From: CAZVTU01 sp964630295
Lineage (GTDB): Bacteria; Patescibacteriota; Minisyncoccia; Minisyncoccales; RBG-13-42-11
Assembly (NCBI GenBank): GCA_964630295.1
Contig: CAZVTU010000031.1
Span: 1-6,847, forward strand
DNA: 6,847 bases
Direction: 5' to 3'
Under the pieces are notes generated by a model. The model was not told the origin of the DNA and did not search any database. It saw nothing but the letters and a program-made list of their open reading frames with translations. Position 1 is the stretch's first letter; the number at the start of each line of letters is the position of its first letter. Position numbers and translations under genes: made by a program. Shown here piece by piece: positions 1-6,014 of the stretch.

Positions 1-36
1 TGGATTAAATTTGGTAAAATGATAGTGAAAGTTTGA
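1..36 (+). CDS. Possible C-terminal end of an upstream gene (partial)
   Basis: Frame 1 is open from the left edge to a TGA at 34-36 and reads WIKFGKMIVKV. The other two forward frames stop earlier. The peptide is short, basic and amphipathic. In many bacteria ftsA lies just upstream of ftsZ and ends in a membrane-binding amphipathic helix, which this could be. Eleven residues cannot establish that, and the stretch may simply be noncoding. The TGA overlaps a TTG at 33-35 that opens the frame of the next gene. Confidence 0.22.
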   Translation, partial: WIKFGKMIVKV

Positions 37-61
37 GAAGATTTAATTCCGGCAGCCAATA

Positions 62-89
62 TTGTCTAAAAATTAAAAAGAGTTATACT
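62..89 (+). promoter_or_regulatory. Possible sigma70-type promoter before ftsZ
   Basis: TTGTCT at 62-67 and TATACT at 84-89 are separated by 16 bases. The second box matches the -10 consensus at five of six positions and the first matches -35 at four of six. A start seven bases past the -10 box would fall on or next to the A of the ATG at 96, so the transcript would be essentially leaderless. In AT-rich DNA such boxes arise by chance. If translation really began at the TTG at 33 this element would lie inside the gene. Confidence 0.3.
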
Positions 90-95
90 GAGATA

Positions 96-1514
96 ATGGC
101 TAAGAAAATGAAAAAATCTAAGGAAAGAATTTCTTCTAAGATTACTGAAAAAGAATCCGACTTTCAGTCTGAAGGAATTAAAAAGACGAAAATTAGAGTA
201 ATTGGAATTGGGGGTGGGGGCGGAATGATTGTTTCAGAAATTGCCTCTAGGGTTTCCAAAGCTACTTTTATGGTTGCTAATACTGATCGGCAGGCTTTAA
301 GAACTTGTAGTCGAAAGGTTATTCGTTTCCCTTTTGGTCAGAATTTAACTCACGGTTTGGGGACTGGTATGTCAGCTGATTTAGGAAGAGAAGCTGCTTT
401 AGCTGAGAAAGAAAAAATAAAAAAACTCTTAGAAGGACAAGATTTGTGTATCTTCGTTGTTTCTTTAGGAGGAGGAGCGGGTTCAGGTGCCGCTCCTATT
501 TTTGCTAAAATCTCTAAATCTCTGGGCAATCTTAATTACGGTATTTTTACTTTACCATTTAAATTTGAAGGAGAGAGAAAAATGGCAATTGCTCAGGAAT
601 CTTTAAAAGAGATAAGAAATCAATTAAATGCTCTTTCTATAATTCCCAATGAGAGGGTTTTTCAAATTATTGATAAATCCACTCCCTTAAAACAAGCTCT
701 TTCGGTGATTAACAAAAATTTAGCTGAAAGTTTAGAAGGATTAATTGAAACCATTTATCAGCCAGGATTAATTAATATTGATTTTGCCGATTTCAAAACA
801 ATCTTAGAAGGAAAAGGAAGGTTAGCTTATCTAAATACAGTTAAGACTCAAAGAAAAACTGGTGCAATTAAAGATCTTATTGCAAAAGTTCTTAATTCTC
901 CTCTTTATCCCTATAGTATTCGAGGGGCGAAAGGAGTTTTGTTTAATATCGCTGGAGAAAAAAACCTTTCTTTAGCAGAGGTTAATCAAATATCTAAAAC
1001 CATCTCTGATTTAGTTAACCCTGAGGCAAAAGTTATTTTTGGGATTTCTCAAAATCAAAAATATTCAGATACCATCCAAACAACTTTATTAGCAGTTGGT
1101 TGTGGTTTAAAAATTTTTTCGGCAGAAAGGAAAAAGAAAGCAACTAAGAAAAAAAAGAAGAAAGTTGTATTAATAAAAAAACCAACTTCTGAATCAAAGA
1201 AAAAAAGCCAAGAAAAAAAGGTTAAACCCTCTCAAAATATCTCCTCCAAAGTTAAAAAAACAAAAAAAAGAAAACGGAAGAAAGTTAAAAAATTGAAAAT
1301 TAAGGTAAAAAAAGAATCAAAAGAAAAACCACTACCGGAAGCGAAAACCGATGAAAAGCAAATCGAAGCTCCTAATCTAGATCAAGAAAAAGTGAGAAAA
1401 AATGGTCTTCAAATTAAAAAGGAAGCCGAAGAAATTGAAAAGGAGATGCTCGAAAAAGAAAAATTCTGGGAAACACCAGCTTTTTTACGAAAAAAATTAG
1501 CTAAAGAAAAATAA
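96..1514 (+). CDS. ftsZ: Cell division protein FtsZ with lysine-rich C-terminal tail
   Basis: FtsZ is the tubulin-family GTPase that polymerises into the cytokinetic Z-ring. Residues here are numbered from the ATG at 96 (472 aa). After a basic leader of about 30 residues come the nucleotide loop VIGIGGGGGMIV (35-46), NTD (62-64), a variant tubulin signature GGGAGSGAAP (125-134; usually GGGTGTGAAP), PFKFEG (154-159) and IPN (183-185). The T7 catalytic loop NIDFAD (227-232) keeps both aspartates. The second tubulin-like domain ends near residue 344. A 74-residue linker (346-419) with 34 lysines follows, then a charged helix-prone stretch, then WETPAFLRKK (458-467), which matches the FtsZ peptide that binds FtsA and other partners (DIPAFLR-like). 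An in-frame TTG at 33 would add 21 residues that do not look like FtsZ and would overlap the TGA at 34-36. I prefer the ATG, although it has no Shine-Dalgarno sequence. The intact T7 loop and C-terminal peptide argue for a working division protein. Confidence 0.93.
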   Translation: MAKKMKKSKERISSKITEKESDFQSEGIKKTKIRVIGIGGGGGMIVSEIASRVSKATFMVANTDRQALRTCSRKVIRFPFGQNLTHGLGTGMSADLGREAALAEKEKIKKLLEGQDLCIFVVSLGGGAGSGAAPIFAKISKSLGNLNYGIFTLPFKFEGERKMAIAQESLKEIRNQLNALSIIPNERVFQIIDKSTPLKQALSVINKNLAESLEGLIETIYQPGLINIDFADFKTILEGKGRLAYLNTVKTQRKTGAIKDLIAKVLNSPLYPYSIRGAKGVLFNIAGEKNLSLAEVNQISKTISDLVNPEAKVIFGISQNQKYSDTIQTTLLAVGCGLKIFSAERKKKATKKKKKKVVLIKKPTSESKKKSQEKKVKPSQNISSKVKKTKKRKRKKVKKLKIKVKKESKEKPLPEAKTDEKQIEAPNLDQEKVRKNGLQIKKEAEEIEKEMLEKEKFWETPAFLRKKLAKEK

Positions 1515-1551
1515 TTTTGATTAAAGGTCAAAAATTTAATCTTTCTAAAAT

Positions 1552-2415
1552 ATGAAAGAAATAAATGAAGACATTTTAAAAAATCTTTATAAACCGAGGT
1601 CACTCGATGTAATGAAATATGATTTTGGGCTTTTAATAGTAATTGGCGGTTCCGAGTTCTATTCTGGCTCTCCGGCCCTTTCTGCTTTAGCTGCCTTTCG
1701 AACCGGAGTGGATATGGTTAGAATTATCGCCCCCAAAAGAGCAGCTGATATCATAGCTTCTTTTTCACCGAATTTAGCCGCTTATCCTTTAGAAGGAAAA
1801 TGGCTATCGAAGAAAGATTTAGCTACTTTAATTACTATGACTGAGTCAGCTAAAGAAGTCGCCAGAGGAAAAACAGCAGTAGTAATTGGTGGGGGCATGG
1901 GAAGAACAAAAGAGACCCAAGAGATTATTTTAGAATACCTTTCCCGGGTTTCAGTTCCGGTGGTAATAGATGCCGATGCTATCCATGCTTTAAATAGGAA
2001 ACCTGCGATAGTTTCCGGAAAGCCATTTTTAATCACTCCCCACGCTTACGAATTTTTTGTTTTAACTGGAAAAGAAGTTTCTCAATTACCAGAAGAGGAA
2101 AAAATAAAGATGGTTCAAGCTGAAGCAGCTCGTCTCCAAACTACTATTTTATTAAAAGGAAAAACAGACATTATTTCGGACGGGAAAGAAGTAGCTTTAA
2201 ATAAAATAGGTTCTCCCTATATGACCGTTGGGGGTTCGGGTGATACTTTAGCTGGAATTTGTGGTGCTTTACTGGCAAGAGATATTGATCCATTTTTAGC
2301 TGCCCAGGCGGCAGCTGTCATAAATGGTAAGGCTGGAGAATTGGTTGCTCAAAAGAAAAAAGATAGTTTATTAGCAACTGATTTAATTGAGACCATTCCA
2401 GAAGTGATCTATTAG
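1552..2415 (+). CDS. nnrD: ADP/ATP-dependent (S)-NAD(P)H-hydrate dehydratase, stand-alone
   Basis: This cytosolic metabolite-repair enzyme dehydrates NADHX and NADPHX, the damaged hydrates of reduced pyridine nucleotides, using ADP or ATP. The 287-residue protein covers the ribokinase-like YjeF C-terminal domain. Visible motifs are VIGGSEFYSGSP (30-41), the glycine motif VIGGGMGR (111-118; GPGxG in most members), VIDADAIHAL (138-147), ITPHAYEF (161-168), LLKGKTDIISDG (200-211) and MTVGGSGDTLAG (224-235). The last carries the GxGD aspartate (D231) expected to be catalytic. The NnrE epimerase domain, fused in front in many bacteria, is absent; an epimerase may be encoded elsewhere or missing. 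The ATG lies 37 bases after ftsZ with no Shine-Dalgarno sequence, and the stop is 6 bases before the flavoprotein gene. A hydroxyethylthiazole or sugar kinase of the same fold is less likely given the motif set. Confidence 0.92.
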   Translation: MKEINEDILKNLYKPRSLDVMKYDFGLLIVIGGSEFYSGSPALSALAAFRTGVDMVRIIAPKRAADIIASFSPNLAAYPLEGKWLSKKDLATLITMTESAKEVARGKTAVVIGGGMGRTKETQEIILEYLSRVSVPVVIDADAIHALNRKPAIVSGKPFLITPHAYEFFVLTGKEVSQLPEEEKIKMVQAEAARLQTTILLKGKTDIISDGKEVALNKIGSPYMTVGGSGDTLAGICGALLARDIDPFLAAQAAAVINGKAGELVAQKKKDSLLATDLIETIPEVIY

Positions 2416-2423
2416 TGATCTAT
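2403..2423 (+). repeat. Ten-base direct repeat across the nnrD/trxB junction
   Basis: AGTGATCTAT occurs at 2403-2412 and again at 2414-2423 with one base between, giving an 11-base period. The first copy encodes the end of the hydratase. The second spans its stop region and supplies the AT of the next start codon. It looks like a small tandem duplication and no function is evident. Confidence 0.6.
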
Positions 2424-3339
2424 GATTTACGATTTAATAATTATTGGCGGGGGTCCAGCAGGAATTACAGCTGGGATTTATGCTGCCAGACAGAAACTTA
2501 ATACTTTACTAATTACTAAAAATTTTGGCGGACAATTATCGAGAAAAGCTGTAGCAATTGAGAATTATCCTGGATTTGAAAGGATTTCTGGTTTGGAATT
2601 GATTCGCCGATTTGAAAAACATTTAAAAAAACAAAAAATTGAAATTCAAAAAGATTTAGTGAAAAAAATTAAAAAAGCCAACAAGGTTTTTTCAGTTTTC
2701 ACCAAAAATAAAAGTAAATTTCAAGCCAAAGCCGTAATTATTGCTTCAGGAGCCGACCCGAGGCCTTTAGAGGTTCCCGGGGAAAAGAAATTTATTGGGA
2801 GGGGAGTGAGTTATTGTACTACCTGTGATGGACCACTCTTTGCTGGTAAAACAGTAGCGGTGATTGGTGGGGGAAACGCTGGTTTCGAAGCAGCTATTTA
2901 TTTGAGTAAAATAGCTAAAAAAATTTATATTTTGGAATACAGTCAAGAAGTCAAGGCTGACGAAATTAACCAAGAGAGAGTAAGAAAAACAGGAAAAATA
3001 GAAATAATAACTTCTGCTTCCTTGAAACAGATTAAAGGAGATAATTTTGTGAGATCGATAATTTATCAAGAAAGAAAAACTAGTAAAAATGTTAACCTTT
3101 CGGTAGATGGAGTGTTTGTTGAAATTGGAAGTCAACCCGCTACTGCTTTTGCTCGAGATTTAGTTGATTTTAATGAAAGAGATGAAATAAAAGTGGAGTT
3201 CGAGACCTTTCAAACTAAAACCCCTGGTCTTTTTGCTGTTGGTGATTGTAATATCGGGCAGGTAAAACAAATTATTACTGCCTGTGGGGAGGGAGCAAAA
3301 GCTGCTCTTTCTGTTTCTAATTATTTAGAGAAAACTTAA
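2422..3339 (+). CDS. trxB: Thioredoxin reductase family FAD flavoprotein, AhpF-like
   Basis: This soluble FAD enzyme should pass electrons from NAD(P)H through a CxxC pair to thioredoxin or a similar partner. Its 305 residues are normal for low-molecular-weight thioredoxin reductases. The FAD motif IIGGGPAGITAG is at 7-18, NFGGQL at 34-39, YCTTCDGPLF with redox cysteines C132 and C135 at 131-140, the second dinucleotide motif VIGGGNAGFEAA at 147-158, and the FAD motif PGLFAVGDC at 268-276, followed by KQIITACGEGAKAA. The HRRxxxR motif that holds the NADPH phosphate in classical TrxB is absent. LEYSQEVKAD (171-180) replaces it and closely resembles E. coli AhpF (LEFAPEMKAD), as do CDGPLF and GEGAKA. 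An acid after the second strand suggests NADH preference (inference). The N-terminal redox domain of true AhpF is missing. The gene begins 6 bases after nnrD and ends 3 bases before the first membrane protein gene. The symbol marks the family; the electron acceptor is not known. Confidence 0.88.
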   Translation: MIYDLIIIGGGPAGITAGIYAARQKLNTLLITKNFGGQLSRKAVAIENYPGFERISGLELIRRFEKHLKKQKIEIQKDLVKKIKKANKVFSVFTKNKSKFQAKAVIIASGADPRPLEVPGEKKFIGRGVSYCTTCDGPLFAGKTVAVIGGGNAGFEAAIYLSKIAKKIYILEYSQEVKADEINQERVRKTGKIEIITSASLKQIKGDNFVRSIIYQERKTSKNVNLSVDGVFVEIGSQPATAFARDLVDFNERDEIKVEFETFQTKTPGLFAVGDCNIGQVKQIITACGEGAKAALSVSNYLEKT

Positions 3340-3342
3340 TTT

Positions 3343-4059
3343 ATGTTTTTCTCTTTTACCGGTTTATCCTACCTAACTTTATTTATATCTCTAAGCTTTC
3401 TAACTTTCCGTTTTTTTCAATATTGGAGACAAAAGAAAGACACTACCTCTAAACTTTTTCTTTTGCTCATTATTCCTCTTTTTCTTTTTGCTTTCATAAG
3501 GACGATTACACCTTTATTTTTTCTTGAGAATATTCAAATAATAACGTTTTCGATAATACTTGTAGCTTTTCTGGAAAGCTTAACTGCTGCTGTTGTTGCT
3601 TATTTAATCGTTTACTTAAAATTTCCAAAGATTTCTCCCTGGGTAGGATTTTCAATAATTTTTTTTCTTGGCATAATCGTAACGATTTTAACTGCTAATA
3701 TTTCTTATTCTCCAACTATTGAGGAGAAAGGAGTCATCGATTGGGGTTTTCCTTCCTCAGAAGTAGGAATTATTTATTCAATTTTAAGATTGGTAATAGT
3801 TTTAGCAACCTTTATCCCTTTAATAATCATCGTTTTTCAACAATTCTTATATTCAGAAGATGCTTTTCTTAAAAAAAGATCTTTAGGATTAACTTTAGTT
3901 TTAATTTTAGGGATGTTATTGGGTTTTATTGATTTTATTTTAAATAACATTTTAGGTATAAAAGCTGCAATTTATCGGGACTATACCACGATTATCATAA
4001 GTTTTCTTCTTTTTCTAGTCATCTTCTTAACCCAAAAACCAGAAACATCTAAGTTATGA
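3343..4059 (+). CDS. Seven-helix integral membrane protein, function unknown (copy 1)
   Basis: I do not recognise a named family. The 238-residue protein is very hydrophobic, with likely membrane helices near 5-25, 37-60, 65-92, 98-118, 141-166, 180-202 and 213-230, and no soluble domain. Basic loops follow helix 1 (FRFFQYWRQKK, 22-32) and helix 3 (YLKFPKISPW, 91-100), while the loop after helix 4 is acidic (SPTIEEKGVIDWGF, 123-136). By the positive-inside rule the N-terminus and the loop around 120-140 would be outside. It is the tandem paralogue of the next gene; the two align without gaps through residue 136. The ATG follows the flavoprotein stop by 3 bases, and its last four bases overlap the next start (ATGA). 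The layout recalls the 7TM sensor halves of some histidine kinases, but no kinase follows, so that is only an analogy. Confidence 0.85.
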   Translation: MFFSFTGLSYLTLFISLSFLTFRFFQYWRQKKDTTSKLFLLLIIPLFLFAFIRTITPLFFLENIQIITFSIILVAFLESLTAAVVAYLIVYLKFPKISPWVGFSIIFFLGIIVTILTANISYSPTIEEKGVIDWGFPSSEVGIIYSILRLVIVLATFIPLIIIVFQQFLYSEDAFLKKRSLGLTLVLILGMLLGFIDFILNNILGIKAAIYRDYTTIIISFLLFLVIFLTQKPETSKL

Positions 4060-4763
4060 CCTTCTCTTTTACCGGAGTTGCTTACTTATTAGGATTCTTT
4101 GCTACTGGACTTTTAGCTTATCGTTTCTTCCAGTATTGGCGTAGAGAAAAGACTATTGTTTCTAAACTTTTCTTTTATTTTGCAGCCATTTTTTCTTTTT
4201 TTATGTTTATCACCGCTATTGCTGGATTATTTTTTGCACAGAATACTCAGATTTTAAAATTGACAGTTATTTTCGCTGCTTTTCTTCAAGGTCTTGCCGT
4301 AGCCATCATTGGTTATCTAATAGTTTATTTAAAATTTCCTCAAATTTCTCCCTGGTTAGGATTTATTCCGGTTTTTCTTTTGGGGCTAACTGCTACGATT
4401 CTTACGATTTTACTTCCTTTTTCTCCTTACCTTGAAGAGGGAGGAGGAATAAATTGGGGTTTTCAACCAAAAGTCGATTTTATTAGATTTTTCCTTTTTT
4501 TAATTACTTTTTTACCTTTAATTTTTATCCTTATTCAACAAATAAGAATTTCTCAAGACCCAATTGTTAAAGCAAGAGCCCTTGGGATAAGTTTAATTCT
4601 TTCCTTCGGGATTTTTACTGGTCTTTTAGATTTTTTTCTGGAGAGAATTTTAAAATTAGGAGCAGTAAGTAGCGACATTGCTTTAGGTTTTCTAAGTATC
4701 GTTGTTTTTATTATTATTATCCGTACCCAAAAACTTCCTTCCTCGGATTATGTTAAAAAGTAA
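4056..4763 (+). CDS. Seven-helix integral membrane protein, function unknown (copy 2)
   Basis: This 235-residue membrane protein is the second copy of a tandem pair. A hand count over residues 1-136 gives 69 identical positions (about 51%) with no gaps. Shared blocks include FSFTG (3-7), RFFQYWR (23-29), SKLF (36-39), YLIVYLKFP (87-95), ISPW (97-100), SP..EE (123-128) and WGF (134-136). Similarity continues more weakly, for example in the QQ after helix 5 and a G-x-x-D-F pattern near helix 6. Predicted helices lie near 7-24, 38-60, 65-92, 99-121, 140-163, 175-198 and 207-223. The start overlaps the end of copy 1 as ATGA and the end overlaps enolase by 14 bases, suggesting translational coupling. 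There is no signal peptide, enzyme motif or soluble domain. A sensory, channel or partner role, perhaps as a heterodimer with copy 1, is speculation. Confidence 0.85.
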   Translation: MTFSFTGVAYLLGFFATGLLAYRFFQYWRREKTIVSKLFFYFAAIFSFFMFITAIAGLFFAQNTQILKLTVIFAAFLQGLAVAIIGYLIVYLKFPQISPWLGFIPVFLLGLTATILTILLPFSPYLEEGGGINWGFQPKVDFIRFFLFLITFLPLIFILIQQIRISQDPIVKARALGISLILSFGIFTGLLDFFLERILKLGAVSSDIALGFLSIVVFIIIIRTQKLPSSDYVKK

Positions 4764-5967
4764 AAAAAATGAAATTCGAAAAATTACCGCAAAAAAAATT
4801 TTAGATTCAAAAGGAAATCCAACGATTAGAGTTAGACTAGAAACTAATTTAGGAAATTTTTTTTCTTCGGTTCCCTCTGGAACTTCGAAAGGAAAATGGG
4901 AAGCAGTAGAAAAGAAGGCGGAAGTCGCAGTTGAGAATGTTAATAGGATTATCGGGCCAGAATTAAAAGAAAAAGATCCGACTCAACAAAAAAAAATTGA
5001 TGAGCTCTTAATAAAATTAGATGGAAAAAAAGATAAATCCCGCCTAGGGGCTAATGCAATCTTAGGAGTTTCAATAGCTGTTTTAAGGGCTGGAGCTAAA
5101 GCAAAAAAAGTGCCTTTGTGGAAATGGGTTTCTGAAGTTGCCGAAATTCAACCTTCCCTTCCTATCCCTAGCGTTTTACTTGTTGAAGGAGGTCTTCATG
5201 CTAAAACTGGATTAGACTTTCAAGAATTTATGGCTGTTTTTCCGGGCAAATCCTTTAAGAACCGTTTTAAATTAACTGTTATTACTTACAACAACTTAAA
5301 AAAAATTTTAAATAAAAAATATGGGGAAAAAGTAATTAATCTTGGTTTAGAAGGAGCTTTTACTCCACCAATTAGAAACATTGAGGACGTTTTGAAGATA
5401 TTAATAGAAGTAGATAAGACAGAAAAGATGAAAATTATTATTGATGCTGCCGCCTCTACTTTTTATCGAAAGGGAAGATATTGTCTTGAAGGAAAAAAAA
5501 TGGTCGGAAAAGAACTTTTAGATTTTTATCTTAACCTCTGTCAAAAATATCCCATTTTAGCCATAGAGGATCCTTTTTCTGAAGAAGATTGGAAAAACTG
5601 GAGGATACTTAAGTCAAAAATCAAAAACCAAAAACCACAAACTTTGCTTATTGGTGATGATTTAACTGTAACTAATCCTAAACGGATTAGAATTGCTTAT
5701 CAAAAAAAAGCTTGCAATGCTGTTATTTTAAAACCTAATCAAATTGGTACAGTTTCAGAAACAATTGAGGCTGCAAAATTAGCAAAATCTTTTGGTTGGA
5801 AGATAATAGTTTCTCATCGTTCTGGAGAAACAATGGATGATTTCATTGCCGATTTATCGGTGGGTCTTGGAGCTAATTTTATCAAATCTGGCGCGCCGTT
5901 TCCCAAAGAAAGGTTAGCTAAATACAATAGGCTAGTTGAAATTGAAAAAGAAATAAGAAAATTTTAA
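4750..5967 (+). CDS. eno: Enolase (phosphopyruvate hydratase), divergent
   Basis: Enolase interconverts 2-phosphoglycerate and phosphoenolpyruvate in glycolysis. Numbered from the ATG at 4750 the protein has 405 residues, shorter than the usual 420-435. Catalytic features are kept: S43 in PSGTSKG, H150 in EGGLHA, E159 in FQEFM, E201 in LGLEGAF, metal ligands D232 (IIIDAAAS), E273 (AIEDPF) and D303 (IGDDLTVTN), K328 (LKPNQIGT), SHRSGET (365-371) and K379 (IKSGAP). Several invariant-looking blocks differ: SGASTG is SGTSKG, NGGxHA is EGGLHA and GDEGGFAP is GLEGAFTP. The conserved segment like ELRDGDK...GKGV after the first loop is cut to a few residues (EKKA near 54-57). All catalytic positions remain, so it is probably active. 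The reading frame extends upstream to 4702, but that adds a hydrophobic stretch inside the membrane gene. The ATG at 4750 puts the enolase N-terminus (KITAKKILDSKGNPT) in the normal place and overlaps the preceding gene by 14 bases. Confidence 0.93.
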   Translation: MLKSKKNEIRKITAKKILDSKGNPTIRVRLETNLGNFFSSVPSGTSKGKWEAVEKKAEVAVENVNRIIGPELKEKDPTQQKKIDELLIKLDGKKDKSRLGANAILGVSIAVLRAGAKAKKVPLWKWVSEVAEIQPSLPIPSVLLVEGGLHAKTGLDFQEFMAVFPGKSFKNRFKLTVITYNNLKKILNKKYGEKVINLGLEGAFTPPIRNIEDVLKILIEVDKTEKMKIIIDAAASTFYRKGRYCLEGKKMVGKELLDFYLNLCQKYPILAIEDPFSEEDWKNWRILKSKIKNQKPQTLLIGDDLTVTNPKRIRIAYQKKACNAVILKPNQIGTVSETIEAAKLAKSFGWKIIVSHRSGETMDDFIADLSVGLGANFIKSGAPFPKERLAKYNRLVEIEKEIRKF

Positions 5968-6007
5968 AAAGTACAAAAATCCGCGATCGCTGAATTTTTG
6001 TATTTTT
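5966..6007 (+). terminator. Hairpin between eno and the phosphoglycerate mutase gene
   Basis: The nine bases TACAAAAAT (5972-5980) pair perfectly with ATTTTTGTA (5994-6002). Skipping one bulged G (5971), AAAAA (5966-5970) pairs with TTTTT (6003-6007). The loop CCGCGATCGCTGA (5981-5993) contains the 8-base palindrome GCGATCGC (5983-5990) and can fold further. It begins in the enolase stop codon and is followed by more T residues. It could be a factor-independent terminator for the upstream genes, with weak AT-rich stem, or an operator or leader structure for the mutase, whose ATG is 7 bases further on. Confidence 0.55.
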
Positions 6008-6014
6008 ATTTTTT

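Noticed and set aside
1519..1541. Seven-base inverted repeat GATTAAA/TTTAATC between ftsZ and nnrD, followed by a few T residues
   Set aside because: Nearly all A/T with a 9-base loop and a poor T tract. Chance occurrence is likely in such AT-rich DNA, so I do not call a terminator or operator.
1409..1603. Open frame of 64 codons on the - strand over the ftsZ end and nnrD start
   Set aside because: It is antisense to two well-supported genes, low in complexity (Phe/Ser-rich from A-rich DNA) and has no recognisable domain.
1782..2036. Open frame of 84 codons on the - strand inside nnrD
   Set aside because: It lies fully within a conserved enzyme gene and reads as a shadow of its codon pattern.
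2767..3135. Open frame of 122 codons on the - strand inside the flavoprotein gene
   Set aside because: It is the longest antisense frame, but it covers the conserved CxxC and NAD-binding coding region and its product is Phe/Ser/Tyr-rich with no motif.
4702..4749. Upstream extension of enolase giving a hydrophobic, signal-like N-terminus
   Set aside because: It is the end of the membrane protein gene read in another frame. Enolase is cytosolic and its normal N-terminus begins just after the ATG at 4750.
4988..4996. Run of nine A residues in the enolase gene as a possible slippage or frameshift site
   Set aside because: The frame is uninterrupted with conserved enolase sequence on both sides. 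Such runs are expected at this base composition.
5983..5990. GCGATCGC as a cyanobacterial HIP1 element
   Set aside because: Only one copy in the window, and nothing else suggests a cyanobacterium. It is better read as the core of the hairpin.
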